Shown here piece after piece: positions 8,328 through 16,848 of a stretch of 64,000 nucleotides of DNA (the stretch's first letter is position 1; each line of letters starts with the position of its first letter). The DNA is taken from positions 453,938 through 517,937 of the forward strand of contig NZ_JAAQQU010000104.1 in the NCBI RefSeq assembly GCF_011742145.1, written 5' to 3'. The notes under the pieces were generated by a model. It did not search any database. It saw nothing but the letters and a program-made list of their open reading frames with translations, and was not told the origin of the DNA. This stretch comes from Flavobacterium sp. J49 (GTDB lineage: Bacteria > Bacteroidota > Bacteroidia > Flavobacteriales > Flavobacteriaceae). A program made the position numbers and the translations under genes.

Positions 8328-9929
8328 ATGGACTTTATATACCAAGATCCGTATCCTATTCTCAAAGACGATACGCAATACAAAAAACTTACTTCCGATT
8401 ACGTAAAAACAGAACAATTAGGCGACAGAGAAATCCTCACCGTTGACCCGAAAGGCTTGGAGCTTTTGGCCCAAGAAGCGATGATTGATGTTTCGTTTAT
8501 GTTGCGCAAGGCTCATTTGCAAAAATTGCAAAACATTCTTAACGATCCGGAAGCCACAGACAACGACCGATTCGTAGCGTATAATTTATTGCAAAATGCA
8601 GCGGTGGCTGTAGAAGGAGAATTGCCTTCTTGCCAAGATACCGGAACAGCCATCGTGATGGCGAAAAAAGGAGAGAATGTGTATACCGGAGTTGATGATG
8701 CCGAATGGTTATCTAAAGGAATTTTCAATTCGTACCAAATCAAAAATCTGCGTTATTCCCAAATTGTTCCGATTTCGATGTTTGAAGAAAAAAATTCAGG
8801 TTCTAATTTGCCGGCACAGATTGATATTTATGCGAAAAAGGGAGCAAGCTACGAGTTTTTATTCTTAGCCAAAGGTGGCGGAAGCGCGAATAAAACGTTC
8901 TTATACCAAAAAACAAAATCCCTTTTAAACGAAAAATCCTTAGACGAATTCATTCGCGAGAAGATAAAAGATTTAGGAACATCAGCTTGTCCGCCGTATC
9001 ACTTGGCTTTAGTGATTGGAGGAACATCTGCGGAAGCCAATTTAGCAGCAGTGAAAAAAGCCTCAGCCGGTTATTATGATAATTTACCAACTTCCGGAAA
9101 CATGTCGGGACAAGCGTTTCGCGATTTAGAATGGGAAAAAAAGGTACTGCAAATTTGCCAAGAAAGTGCCATCGGCGCTCAGTTTGGCGGAAAGTATTTT
9201 GCTCATGATGTACGCGTCATTCGTTTGCCGAGACATGCTGCATCTTGTCCGGTTGGCTTGGGCGTTTCTTGTTCGGCCGACAGAAATATTAAAGCCAAAA
9301 TTACCAAAGACGGTATTTTCTTGGAACAATTGGAAACCAATCCGAAACAATTTTTACCGGCAACGCCACCGCATTTGGAAGCACCGGTTGAAATTGATTT
9401 GAACCGACCGATGAGTGAGATTTTAGCCGAGTTGACCAAGTATCCTATCAAAACCCGATTGAAACTCAACGGAACGGTAATCGTAGCCCGTGATATAGCG
9501 CATGCCAAAATCAAAGAATTACTCGATGCCGGAAAACCAATGCCGGAGTATTTCAAAAACCATCCGGTGTATTATGCCGGACCAGCCAAAACACCGGAAG
9601 GCATGCCATCGGGAAGTTTTGGTCCAACCACTGCCGGAAGAATGGACGTTTATGTAGATGAATTCCAAAGCCACGGTGGAAGTATGGTGATGTTAGCCAA
9701 AGGAAACCGCAGCAAAGACGTGATGAATGCCTGTAACAAATACGGCGGATTCTATTTGGGTTCTGTTGGCGGACCGGCAGCCATTTTGGCCAAAGAAAAC
9801 ATTTTAAAAGTAGAAGTAGTCGATTTTGAAGAATTGGGAATGGAAGCGGTTCGCAAAATCACCGTAAAAGATTTCCCGGCGTTTATTATAACGGATGATA
9901 AAGGGAATGATTTCTTTGCCAATTTATAA
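8328..9929 (+). CDS. fumA: Fumarate hydratase, class I ([4Fe-4S])
   Basis: TCA-cycle enzyme that hydrates fumarate to malate in the cytoplasm. 533 residues, the length of the fused alpha-beta class I enzymes. Signatures: [19 protein letters not shown] (cluster cysteine), [37 protein letters not shown], and the C-terminal half with [15 protein letters not shown] and [16 protein letters not shown]. This oxygen-sensitive iron-sulphur form is the one usually found in Bacteroidota. The start at 8328 is ATG. A small gene begins inside its stop codon (TAATG), so the two are translationally coupled. Confidence 0.95.
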   Translation: MDFIYQDPYPILKDDTQYKKLTSDYVKTEQLGDREILTVDPKGLELLAQEAMIDVSFMLRKAHLQKLQNILNDPEATDNDRFVAYNLLQNAAVAVEGELPSCQDTGTAIVMAKKGENVYTGVDDAEWLSKGIFNSYQIKNLRYSQIVPISMFEEKNSGSNLPAQIDIYAKKGASYEFLFLAKGGGSANKTFLYQKTKSLLNEKSLDEFIREKIKDLGTSACPPYHLALVIGGTSAEANLAAVKKASAGYYDNLPTSGNMSGQAFRDLEWEKKVLQICQESAIGAQFGGKYFAHDVRVIRLPRHAASCPVGLGVSCSADRNIKAKITKDGIFLEQLETNPKQFLPATPPHLEAPVEIDLNRPMSEILAELTKYPIKTRLKLNGTVIVARDIAHAKIKELLDAGKPMPEYFKNHPVYYAGPAKTPEGMPSGSFGPTTAGRMDVYVDEFQSHGGSMVMLAKGNRSKDVMNACNKYGGFYLGSVGGPAAILAKENILKVEVVDFEELGMEAVRKITVKDFPAFIITDDKGNDFFANL

Positions 9930-10327
9930 TGATGCTATTTACAGAAACCTTTAACGAGTTTTACAGTAAAGTAAAAGAAAGTTTGACCGACGGAACGTTT
10001 GCCAAATTGACTTTTGCCAAAACCATTGGGAATACCCAATTGATGAACATTTATATCCGTCCAATAATTGAAGCGGAGGATTTACAATTGGAACTCAAAT
10101 TTAAATTCCAACAAGAAGAAATCGTTGAGTTTTATTCGATAGATGCTGCTTTCGACAGATTGTTGCCGTTTATTAATAATCCGTTTTCATCGGTTATTTT
10201 ATTTACCACCGAATTTGATTTGGTTTACAAACTCAACAAGAAAAAAACGGTCAGCATTACCGAACAACCACCGACTTTTGGAAATGCGTCACCAATACTA
10301 TTAGAGTATTTGGACAACAAAAAATAA
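9929..10327 (+). CDS. Unknown protein coupled to fumarase; possibly a stand-alone methyltransferase N-domain
   Basis: 132 residues, no signal peptide, no TM segment. It overlaps the fumarase stop by one base (TAATG), and a second ATG follows directly at 9932. The sequence is a mixed alpha/beta pattern: LMNIYIRPIIEAEDLQLELK, then EIVEFYSIDAAFDRLLPFI, then VILFTTEFDLVYKLNKKK. From memory this resembles the N-terminal part of a class of putative SAM-dependent methyltransferases in Bacteroidota (N-[IV]-YI-[KR]-P ... LFTTE-D ... K), but there is no SAM-binding domain here. That resemblance is tentative. A terminator follows, so the operon is fumA plus this gene. Confidence 0.7.
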   Translation: MMLFTETFNEFYSKVKESLTDGTFAKLTFAKTIGNTQLMNIYIRPIIEAEDLQLELKFKFQQEEIVEFYSIDAAFDRLLPFINNPFSSVILFTTEFDLVYKLNKKKTVSITEQPPTFGNASPILLEYLDNKK

Positions 10328-10342
10328 AGAAATATTTATGCA

Positions 10343-10382
10343 TAAAAAAACCACAAAACTTCATTGAATTTTGTGGTTTTTG
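10343..10382. terminator. Bidirectional intrinsic terminator
   Basis: AAACCACAAAA, loop CTTCATTGAA, TTTTGTGGTTT, with A and T runs on either side. It separates the fumarase operon from the convergent CoA-transferase operon. Confidence 0.87.
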
Positions 10383-10400
10383 TTTTTATAATGAGTTTAA

Positions 10401-11057
10401 TTAAATCACCATTTCCGGAATCTCACCTTCGATGATTAAATCAGCTTCGGTTGAAGCAATGATATGTTCAACGGAGACACCAGGTGCGCGTTCCAAGAGT
10501 TTGAAACCTTTAGGAGTGATTTCCATTACGGCCAATTCGGTCACGACTTTTTTCACGCAGCCAACGCCTGTTAAAGGTAAAGTACATTTTTTTAGAATCT
10601 TACTTTCTCCTGCTTTGTTAACGTGCATCATCGCCACGATAATGTTTTCGGCTGAGGCGACTAAATCCATAGCGCCGCCCATTCCTTTGACCATTTTGCC
10701 CGGAATTTTCCAGTTGGCTATGTCGCCGTTTTCCGCTATTTCCATAGCGCCGAGAATCGTTAAATCTACTTTCTGACTTCTAATCATTCCGAAACTGAAA
10801 GCCGAGTCGAAAAAACTCGCTCCGGGTAAAGTGGTGATGGTTTGTTTTCCGGCGTTGATGACATCGGCATCTTCTTCGCCTTCAAAAGGGAATGGTCCCA
10901 TGCCCAACACGCCATTTTCAGATTGAAATTCCACCGAAATATCGGTACGGACATAATTGGCTACCAAAGTCGGAATTCCGATGCCCAAGTTAACGAAATA
11001 CTTATCCTTAACTTCTTGGGCTATTCTTTTTGCGATATCGTTTTTATCTAAAGCCAT
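10401..11057 (-). CDS. scoB: Succinyl-CoA:3-ketoacid CoA-transferase subunit B
   Basis: Transfers CoA between succinyl-CoA and acetoacetate or related 3-oxoacids; used in ketone body and branched-chain amino acid breakdown. 218 residues. The catalytic glutamate lies in FQSENGVLGMGP (about 43-54). Other family blocks are NLGIGIPTLVANYV, GGAMDLVASAENIIVAM and the C terminus VSVEHIIASTEADL. ATG at 11057, only 2 bases after the subunit A stop, so both subunits come from one message in the order A-B. Choice of substrate (3-oxoacid versus 3-oxoadipate) cannot be decided from the sequence; no aromatic-degradation genes are nearby. Confidence 0.93.
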   Translation of the reverse strand: MALDKNDIAKRIAQEVKDKYFVNLGIGIPTLVANYVRTDISVEFQSENGVLGMGPFPFEGEEDADVINAGKQTITTLPGASFFDSAFSFGMIRSQKVDLTILGAMEIAENGDIANWKIPGKMVKGMGGAMDLVASAENIIVAMMHVNKAGESKILKKCTLPLTGVGCVKKVVTELAVMEITPKGFKLLERAPGVSVEHIIASTEADLIIEGEIPEMVI

Positions 11058-11059
11058 GA

Positions 11060-11761
11060 TTAGTCTCTTTTACGGGTTGTACGTTGCTCAATTCTCTTCT
11101 CAAATTTCTCGCCTTTGAAGATGCGTTGCACCATGATACCGGGAATGTGAATTTGATTCGGGTCGAGTGAACCCACCGGGACTAATTCTTCTACTTCGGC
11201 AATGGTGATTTTGGCGGCACCGGCCATAGGCGCATTGAAGTTGCGAGCAGTTCCTTTGAAAATTAAGTTTCCGGCTTCGTCGCCTTTCCAAGCTTTTACG
11301 ATTGAGAAATCGGCTTTGTAGGCCAGTTCCATGATGTGCATTTTGCCATTGAATTCGCGTGCTTCTTTGCCTTCAGCGACTTCGGTTCCGTAACCCGCAG
11401 GTGTGAAGAACGCCGGAATTCCGGCTTGTGCAGCGCGACATTTTTCGGCTAAAGTGCCTTGTGGTGTTAGTTCAACATCCAATTCGCCGGAAAGCATTTG
11501 GCGTTCGAATTCGGCATTTTCTCCTACGTAGGAAGAAATCATTTTTTTGATTTGTCTTTTTTGGAGCAACAAGCCCAAACCGAAATCATCGACACCGGCA
11601 TTGTTGGAAATACAAGTCAAACCTGTGGTTCCTTTTTGTACCAATTCGGCGATGCTGTTTTCGGGAATACCACATAGTCCGAAGCCACCAAGCATGATGG
11701 TCATGCCGTCTTCTATACCTTGCAGTGCTTCTTTTACAGAGTTTACTTTTTTGTTAATCAT
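11060..11761 (-). CDS. scoA: Succinyl-CoA:3-ketoacid CoA-transferase subunit A
   Basis: Partner of the B subunit in the heteromeric class I CoA-transferase. 233 residues. Typical motifs are [15 protein letters not shown] (glycine-rich CoA region, about 22-36), [42 protein letters not shown] and [19 protein letters not shown]. The basic tail [12 protein letters not shown] is common in this subunit. The ATG at 11761 is the first gene of a two-gene minus-strand operon; the B subunit starts 2 bases after its stop. Confidence 0.93.
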   Translation of the reverse strand: MINKKVNSVKEALQGIEDGMTIMLGGFGLCGIPENSIAELVQKGTTGLTCISNNAGVDDFGLGLLLQKRQIKKMISSYVGENAEFERQMLSGELDVELTPQGTLAEKCRAAQAGIPAFFTPAGYGTEVAEGKEAREFNGKMHIMELAYKADFSIVKAWKGDEAGNLIFKGTARNFNAPMAGAAKITIAEVEELVPVGSLDPNQIHIPGIMVQRIFKGEKFEKRIEQRTTRKRD

Positions 11762-11828
11762 GATTGATTAGTGTTGTTTTTAGCATAATTTGTTTGTGGC
11801 GTAAATTTAGGAATTTAAAAGAGAATAG

Positions 11829-11866
11829 GGAAAATAAAAAATCCCATCTACAAAGCAGATGAGATT
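11829..11866 (-). terminator. Intrinsic terminator of the PSP1-gldH-PBP1A operon
   Basis: On the minus strand AATCTCATCT, loop, AGATGGGATT, then TTTTTTATTTT. It lies after the PBP1A stop and the family A repeat, and before the scoA promoter region. Confidence 0.75.
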
Positions 11867-11876
11867 CTTTATTTAT

Positions 11877-11972
11877 TTAGCTCCGATGGGAACGACATCC
11901 TTTTTTAGGATTGGCCAGAGCATCAGCGAAGGCACATCAATCCTGAAAAAGATACAGTGGACAGCGGGAAAT
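11877..11972 (-). repeat. Dispersed repeat family A, copy 2 (long form)
   Basis: TTAGCTCCGATGGGAAC (11877-11893) and GTGGACAGCGGGAAAT (11957-11972) are the reverse complement of the two blocks at 1804-1850. The 63-base centre holds its own inverted repeat: TTTTTTAGGATTG ... CAATCCTGAAAAA. The conserved ends and variable foldback centre suggest a non-autonomous mobile or REP-like element. Confidence 0.65.
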
Positions 11973-11973
11973 A

Positions 11974-11993
11974 CCTGCCTGCCGGCAGGCAGG
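11974..11993. repeat. Perfect 20-bp palindrome
   Basis: CCTGCCTGCCGGCAGGCAGG reads the same on both strands. It is the most G+C-rich 20 bases nearby and abuts the family A repeat, just downstream of the PBP1A stop codon on the minus strand. Confidence 0.8.
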
Positions 11994-12004
11994 GCTTCTA
12001 AAAA

Positions 12005-14317
12005 TTACAACCCAAATTCATCCGGATTTTGTTCTTCTTCATCCGTTGGGACCGAGGTTGAGTCGATTTCTGCTTTTGGCGGTGCCCAACAATCAACTTT
12101 GATGGAAAGATTATCCGGTCTTTGGAATGGATCTTTGGAAATTTGCAGGTCTTTGTCTTCGTAACATTTCTTCATCATATACCCCCAAATCGGTAAGGCA
12201 GCCGTTGCCCCTTGTCCGTAGGTAATGCCTTTGAAACGAGCTGAACGGTCTTCACAGCCTACCCAAACGCCGGTTACTAAATTGGGAACCATACCTATAA
12301 ACCAACCATCGGATTGGTTTTGAGATGTCCCCGTTTTACCAGCAATGGGATTGGTGAACATATAAGGATAGCCGGTCCAACGGTTGTCACCGCTACCGCC
12401 ACCCTGGGTTCTTAAACGCACACCCGAACCGCTTTCGGTTACCCCTTCGAGCAATTTGATTACGGCATAAGCAATGTCTTTATTCAATACATCGTGGGTA
12501 TCAGGAACGGGTTCGTATAGGATAACCCCGTTTTTGTCTTCAATTCTGCTGATGAATTGCGGTTTGATGTAAACCCCTTGATTGGCAAACGTACTGTAAG
12601 CCGCAACCATGTCTTCTACCGTAATTTCTACTGCACCCAGGGCAATGGACGGTTGAGAAGGAATTTCAGATTTTACCCCTAGTTTTTTGGTCAATGCTGC
12701 TACGGCTTCCGGGCCGGTTTTGTCAATCAATTTCGCTGAAACCGTATTGATGGATAAAGCCAGCGCCCGTTTTAAAGTCACCATGCCACGGTATTGGTGG
12801 TCTGAGTTTTTGGGTTCCCAATCTACGGTTACATTGTGTCTCCCTTTGTGAATCATAAACGGACTGTCGATGATAGAATCACAAGGCGACATACCGAGTT
12901 GCTCAATGGCAGTGGCGTAAACAAAAGGTTTGAATGTTGAGCCTACTTGTCTCGCGCCTTGACCGACGTGATCATATTGGAAATATTTGTAATCGATACC
13001 GCCAACCCAAGCTTTGATATGACCGGTTTGTGGCTCCATCGACATTAATCCCGCTTGCAGGAAGTGTTTGTAATAACGTATGGAATCCATCGGCGTCATT
13101 AACGTATCGATTTCCCCTTTCCAGGAAAAGATTTTCATTTTGGTTTTGATGTCGAAAGAAGCGATGATTTCGTCTTCCGTTTTGTCCATGTCTTTCATCA
13201 CGCGCCAACGCTCTGAATTTTTCATGGCTTGGTTGATGATTTTTTTGGTTTCTTCAGGGGTGATATTGACAAAAGGAGCATTTTTATTGTCCTTTTGTTG
13301 GGCGAAGAATTCCTGTTGCAGGTTTTTCATGTGAGCCTGAACGGCCTCTTCGGCATGTTCCTGAATTTTGGAATCAATGGTGGTGTAAATTTTCAAACCA
13401 TCACTGTAAATGTCCCAATCGCTGCCATCGGGTCTTTTGTTTTCTTTGGCCCAATTCTTCATGTATTCGCGAAGGAATTCACGGAAATAGGTGGCTGTTC
13501 CTTCTTTGTGACTTTCCGGATGGAAGTTTAAAACGATCGGTTTTACGGCCAAAGTGTCTCGGGATTCTTTAGCTAAAACTTTGTTTCTCACCATTTGGTC
13601 TAAAACGGTGTTTCTTCTGTTTTTTACTTTTTCTAAACGACGCAATGGATTGTAAAGCGAAGGGTTTTTGAGCATTCCGACAAACATGGCTGCTTCATCA
13701 ACCGTTAAATCTCTTGGTTCTTTTCCGAAATAGACTTTGGAAGCCGAACGAATTCCAACGGCAGTATTTACAAAATCAGCTTTGTTTAAGTACATGGCTA
13801 TGATTTCGTTTTTGGTGTATTGGCGTTCTAATTTAACAGCGATAATCCATTCTTTTGCCTTTTGGATAACACGATAGATAAAAAATTTAGAACCTTCACC
13901 GTGAAAAAGTAATTTGGCTAATTGTTGTGTCAAAGTACTCGCACCACCGCTACGGCCTAGTTGTAAAGCAGCACCAAAGGTTCTTTTTGCGTCAATACCC
14001 GAATGCTCGTAGAAACGCTCATCTTCCGTTGCAACCAAGGCTTTTACCAAATGAGGTGGCAAATCTTCGTATTTGATTGGAGTTCGGTTTTCATTATAAA
14101 ACTTTCCAATCGTAATACCATCAGAGGAGATGATTTCGGTGGCCAAATTAGATTCGGGATTTTCAAGATCTTCAAAGGAAGGCATACTGCCAAAAAATCC
14201 CCATGAAGCCAAGAAGAAAAACAACACCATGGTTCCCAGACCATACAAGAATAACTTCCAAAATTTACTTTGATAGTATTTGATGTCTTTGACGGTTGTA
14301 TTCGTTTTTTGTGCCAT
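12005..14317 (-). CDS. Penicillin-binding protein 1A (bifunctional transglycosylase/transpeptidase)
   Basis: Peptidoglycan polymerase and cross-linker anchored in the inner membrane. 770 residues. One TM helix at about 18-42, then the GT51 transglycosylase with VATEDERFYEHSGID (about 95-109) and ASTLTQQLAKLLFH. The penicillin-binding domain has SxxK in GSTFKPFVYA, SxN in ALSINTVSAKL and KTG in AGKTGTSQNQSDGWFIG. The C terminus is acidic (DEEEQNPDEFGL). It is the last gene of the minus-strand operon that starts with the PSP1 gene and includes gldH; its start lies 5 bases after the gldH stop. ATG at 14317. Confidence 0.95.
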   Translation of the reverse strand: MAQKTNTTVKDIKYYQSKFWKLFLYGLGTMVLFFFLASWGFFGSMPSFEDLENPESNLATEIISSDGITIGKFYNENRTPIKYEDLPPHLVKALVATEDERFYEHSGIDAKRTFGAALQLGRSGGASTLTQQLAKLLFHGEGSKFFIYRVIQKAKEWIIAVKLERQYTKNEIIAMYLNKADFVNTAVGIRSASKVYFGKEPRDLTVDEAAMFVGMLKNPSLYNPLRRLEKVKNRRNTVLDQMVRNKVLAKESRDTLAVKPIVLNFHPESHKEGTATYFREFLREYMKNWAKENKRPDGSDWDIYSDGLKIYTTIDSKIQEHAEEAVQAHMKNLQQEFFAQQKDNKNAPFVNITPEETKKIINQAMKNSERWRVMKDMDKTEDEIIASFDIKTKMKIFSWKGEIDTLMTPMDSIRYYKHFLQAGLMSMEPQTGHIKAWVGGIDYKYFQYDHVGQGARQVGSTFKPFVYATAIEQLGMSPCDSIIDSPFMIHKGRHNVTVDWEPKNSDHQYRGMVTLKRALALSINTVSAKLIDKTGPEAVAALTKKLGVKSEIPSQPSIALGAVEITVEDMVAAYSTFANQGVYIKPQFISRIEDKNGVILYEPVPDTHDVLNKDIAYAVIKLLEGVTESGSGVRLRTQGGGSGDNRWTGYPYMFTNPIAGKTGTSQNQSDGWFIGMVPNLVTGVWVGCEDRSARFKGITYGQGATAALPIWGYMMKKCYEDKDLQISKDPFQRPDNLSIKVDCWAPPKAEIDSTSVPTDEEEQNPDEFGL

Positions 14318-14322
14318 ATTTT

Positions 14323-14814
14323 TTATTCTGTAGATTCTATTCTGAAACCAACATCGGTGATTCCGGCTAGTGAAGGCACGCCTTCTATTTTTCCGGTTTG
14401 TCTTACCGCATGTTTGATGTGAATTTTATAAACTCCTTTTTGGGTAAAACTTACATTGTCTTTGTAAAACAACTTGTTTTCTTTAATGTCCGTAAACCCA
14501 TCACCAAGAAGTGTGCCATCAGGATTGGTCATTTGGTATTCTAAAGTGTCCACTTTGACTTGTCTGTTCGGATGTTCTAAAGAGACAATCAGAAACAAAT
14601 TATTGAACGGATAGTCGTCGTTATCCCTAATATTAACGTACAAATTGTACAGTTTTTTCGAGTCCAATTGAGGCAATTCAAAGGTAACGATGCTGTCTTT
14701 GTGCCACTCATTTCCGACCGATTTGTATTCGTCAAAAACTCTTTTTTCGTCGCAAGAAAATAAAAGTACCGCTACCAAGAGCAGGATAAAACTATTTCTT
14801 ATTCTTAGGCTCAT
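14323..14814 (-). CDS. gldH: Gliding motility lipoprotein GldH
   Basis: Cell-envelope lipoprotein needed for gliding in Flavobacterium johnsoniae and, by family knowledge, tied to the GldK-N/T9SS machinery. I take the ATG at 14814 (MSLRIRNSFILL), giving 163 residues with a lipobox cysteine in VAVLLFSCDEKRV. Longer in-frame starts would lengthen the protein by up to 31 residues and bury the signal peptide. With this start the gene overlaps the end of the PSP1 gene by 23 bases. Family features are DEYKSVGNEWHKDSIVTFEL, NLYVNIRDNDDYPFNNLF and the end IEGVPSLAGITDVGFRIE. The neighbours PSP1 and PBP1A are the usual ones in flavobacteria. Confidence 0.92.
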   Translation of the reverse strand: MSLRIRNSFILLLVAVLLFSCDEKRVFDEYKSVGNEWHKDSIVTFELPQLDSKKLYNLYVNIRDNDDYPFNNLFLIVSLEHPNRQVKVDTLEYQMTNPDGTLLGDGFTDIKENKLFYKDNVSFTQKGVYKIHIKHAVRQTGKIEGVPSLAGITDVGFRIESTE

Positions 14815-15988
14815 TTTTATTCTCAGAGTTTGGTTTTTTATCAGCGCCAAATGGTTTACGCTTTTTGTTTTTGTTGTTATTTCTTTTCTTATTTCTGGGT
14901 TGATCAAAACGAGTTAAGCTCTCTTGTCCCATGGCGTTATTGAAATCTTTTTCCGGTTCGGCTACAATTTCGACGGCAAAATCTTCAAGAGAACTTACTT
15001 TTTTTCCTTGTTTGTTTTGCGCCACGATTTCTTTAACTTGCTCGATGTTTAACACATGCCAATTGGCAAAATTGTCAAAATAAGCAAACCACATCAAGCC
15101 TTTGAAAATGTCTTGTTTTTGGCATACTGCGTCGCCTTTTTCGGTTTTCAATTTGGTTTCAAAATCCGGAAAATCTTTTAACGCATCCATGTAAGTGTCT
15201 AATTCATAGTTCAGACAGCATTTCAGTTTACCGCATTGCCCGGCTAATTTTTGAGGGTTCAAAGACAACTGTTGGTAACGCGCTGCCGAAGTATTTACAC
15301 TTCTGAAATCGGTTAACCAAGTCGAGCAACACAATTCTCTTCCACAAGAGCCAATTCCGCCCAAGCGAGAAGCTTCCTGACGAAAACCAACTTGTTTCAT
15401 CTCAATTCTGGTGCTGAATTCACGTGCGTAATCTTTGATTAACAAACGAAAATCGACACGATCATTCGCTGTGTAATAAAAAGTCACTTTAGAGCCATCG
15501 CCTTGGAATTCGATATCGGAAATTTTCATTTCCAATTTGTGAGCAATTGCCAATTCACGGGCTTTAACTTTCATAGGCTCTTCCTTATCACGGGAATCGC
15601 TCCAGATATCGATGTCTTTTTGAGATGCTTTTCGATAAACCTTAGGGATTTCAGGGCTGTTGTGATTGACCCCTTTTTTCTTCATTTGAATTTTTACCAA
15701 TTCGCCGGTAAGTGTTACAATCCCAACGTCATGACCGGGAGAAGCTTCGGTAGCGACAACGTCACCGATGCTCAGTGTTAGTTTTTCGGTATTTCGGTAA
15801 AATTCCTTTCGGCCGTTTTTAAAACGCACTTCGATACAGTCGAAAGGCGCTTCACCATTGGGTAAACTCATGTTGGAGAGCCAATCGAAAACGGTCAGTT
15901 TGTTGCAGCTATCGGTGCCGCAAGTCCCATTATTTTTGCATCCTTTTGGCGCACCGCCATCGGAAGTTGAACAACTTGTACAAGCCAT
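14792..15988 (-). CDS. PSP1-domain protein, RicT/YaaT-like
   Basis: 398 residues, cytoplasmic. The N terminus is Cys-rich (MACTSCSTSDGGAPKGCKN, then GTCGTDSC). The PSP1 domain occupies about 55-270 and contains GGIGSCGRELCCSTWLTDFR and KLAGQCGKLKCCLNYELDTY, the double-Cys signatures of the family. In Bacillus subtilis RicT forms a Fe-S-containing complex with RicA and RicF that promotes mRNA maturation. No RicA or RicF homologue is visible here, so the role in this organism is open. The C-terminal tail is very basic and Asn/Lys-rich (about 365-398). ATG at 15988. First gene of the operon with gldH and PBP1A. Confidence 0.88.
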   Translation of the reverse strand: MACTSCSTSDGGAPKGCKNNGTCGTDSCNKLTVFDWLSNMSLPNGEAPFDCIEVRFKNGRKEFYRNTEKLTLSIGDVVATEASPGHDVGIVTLTGELVKIQMKKKGVNHNSPEIPKVYRKASQKDIDIWSDSRDKEEPMKVKARELAIAHKLEMKISDIEFQGDGSKVTFYYTANDRVDFRLLIKDYAREFSTRIEMKQVGFRQEASRLGGIGSCGRELCCSTWLTDFRSVNTSAARYQQLSLNPQKLAGQCGKLKCCLNYELDTYMDALKDFPDFETKLKTEKGDAVCQKQDIFKGLMWFAYFDNFANWHVLNIEQVKEIVAQNKQGKKVSSLEDFAVEIVAEPEKDFNNAMGQESLTRFDQPRNKKRNNNKNKKRKPFGADKKPNSENKNEPKNKK

Positions 15989-16107
15989 AATTTGGATATA
16001 GATATGTTGGTCGTCTCATTATTCAAACAAGACTACTAATCATAAACGTTAAAAGTGTAAAGATAGTATTTTTTAAAGTTTTTAAAATTCTTTCGCAGAA
16101 TATTTGA

Positions 16108-16141
16108 TTTTGTTTTTTATAAGATATTTTTCCTATTTTCG
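16108..16141 (+). promoter_or_regulatory. Candidate Bacteroidota promoter of the small lipoprotein gene
   Basis: TTTTG (16108-16112) and TATTTTCG (16134-16141) are spaced by 21 bases, close to the TTTG / TANNTTTG pattern of the primary sigma factor in this phylum. The ATG follows 28 bases later. Confidence 0.45.
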
Positions 16142-16169
16142 TCTTTTCTAATAAATAAATTTTAATACA

Positions 16170-16583
16170 ATGAAAAAATTAAGCTTATTCTCATTGGCAA
16201 TTTTGTCAATTTTTACCATTTCATGCTCCTCAGATGATAGTCCGACTACTTCAGGGGATTTAATTGGGAAATGGTATTTTAAGGAGTACAAAGTGGCAGG
16301 ACAAACGATTCCTTATGATGACCATGAAGAATGCGGTAAAGATTATATTCAATTTAATGCTAATGGAACAGGTGCAAATGTTGATGTATGGGATTGCGTA
16401 GAAGATATTGCATTATTTAATTATACAAGATCCGGGAACAATATTACCGTTACTTCTGACGGAGAATCCGATACGGTTCAAATAACGGAGCTTTCCTCAA
16501 CAACTTTAAAAATAAAAACGATTTCTGATTTTGATGATGATGGTGATAACGAAACGGTTTTAATTATTTTTACAAGAAATTAA
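16170..16583 (+). CDS. Small lipocalin-like lipoprotein of unknown function
   Basis: 137 residues with a lipoprotein signal (MKKLSLFSLAILSIFTISC, lipobox Cys 19), then SSDDSPTTSGDLIGKWYF. The G-x-W start of a beta-barrel-like repeat and the alternating beta strands (YIQFNANGTGANVDVWD, NNITVTSDGESDTVQI, TLKIKTISDFDDDGDNETVLIIF) resemble the many lipocalin-like lipoproteins of Bacteroidota. The Asp-rich loop FDDDGDNE could bind calcium. ATG at 16170 with a candidate promoter just upstream and a 12-bp-stem terminator just downstream, so it is monocistronic. No specific ligand can be named. Confidence 0.8.
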   Translation: MKKLSLFSLAILSIFTISCSSDDSPTTSGDLIGKWYFKEYKVAGQTIPYDDHEECGKDYIQFNANGTGANVDVWDCVEDIALFNYTRSGNNITVTSDGESDTVQITELSSTTLKIKTISDFDDDGDNETVLIIFTRN

Positions 16584-16589
16584 TAAAGA

Positions 16590-16623
16590 ACATAAAACTC
16601 CGAATAATGTTGGAGTTTTATGT
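16590..16623. terminator. Bidirectional hairpin terminator
   Basis: ACATAAAACTCC and GGAGTTTTATGT form a perfect 12-bp stem around a 10-base loop. The ferredoxin stop codon (16618) lies inside the right arm, so convergent genes share the hairpin. Confidence 0.85.
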
Positions 16624-16848
16624 CGTTTTTACAGCTATGATATGAACCGGGCAAGCTTTCTGTGCCAATTCGCAGTTTTCCGCTATGGTATGGTCGGCCG
16701 ATTTCAGGGTATAAAAGCCTTTGGCATTCACCGACTTTAACAATACCGATTTTCCGTCTTTTTTAGACATTTGAAATTGTCCCGGCGCCATTTCCACACA
16801 GTAATTGCAACCGATGCATTTGTCTCTTTGCAGGGTAACGATGACCAT
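16618..16848 (-). CDS. Small ferredoxin, single [4Fe-4S]-type
   Basis: 76 residues, cytoplasmic electron carrier. CIGCNYCVEMAP near residues 11-22 supplies three cysteines, and KACPVHII near 65-72 supplies the fourth, with one more Cys in ENCELAQ. This is the pattern of one-cluster ferredoxins. The ATG overlaps the stop of the U32 gene by one base (TAATG). As the last gene of the TrhO-U32-ferredoxin operon it is a natural candidate to deliver electrons to, or maintain, the iron-sulphur cluster of the U32 enzyme; that is inference from position only. Confidence 0.85.
   Translation of the reverse strand: MVIVTLQRDKCIGCNYCVEMAPGQFQMSKKDGKSVLLKSVNAKGFYTLKSADHTIAENCELAQKACPVHIIAVKTT

Noticed and set aside
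14815..14907. 31-residue extension of GldH
   Set aside because: The ATG at 14814 gives a normal lipoprotein signal peptide; the extension is encoded inside the PSP1 gene.
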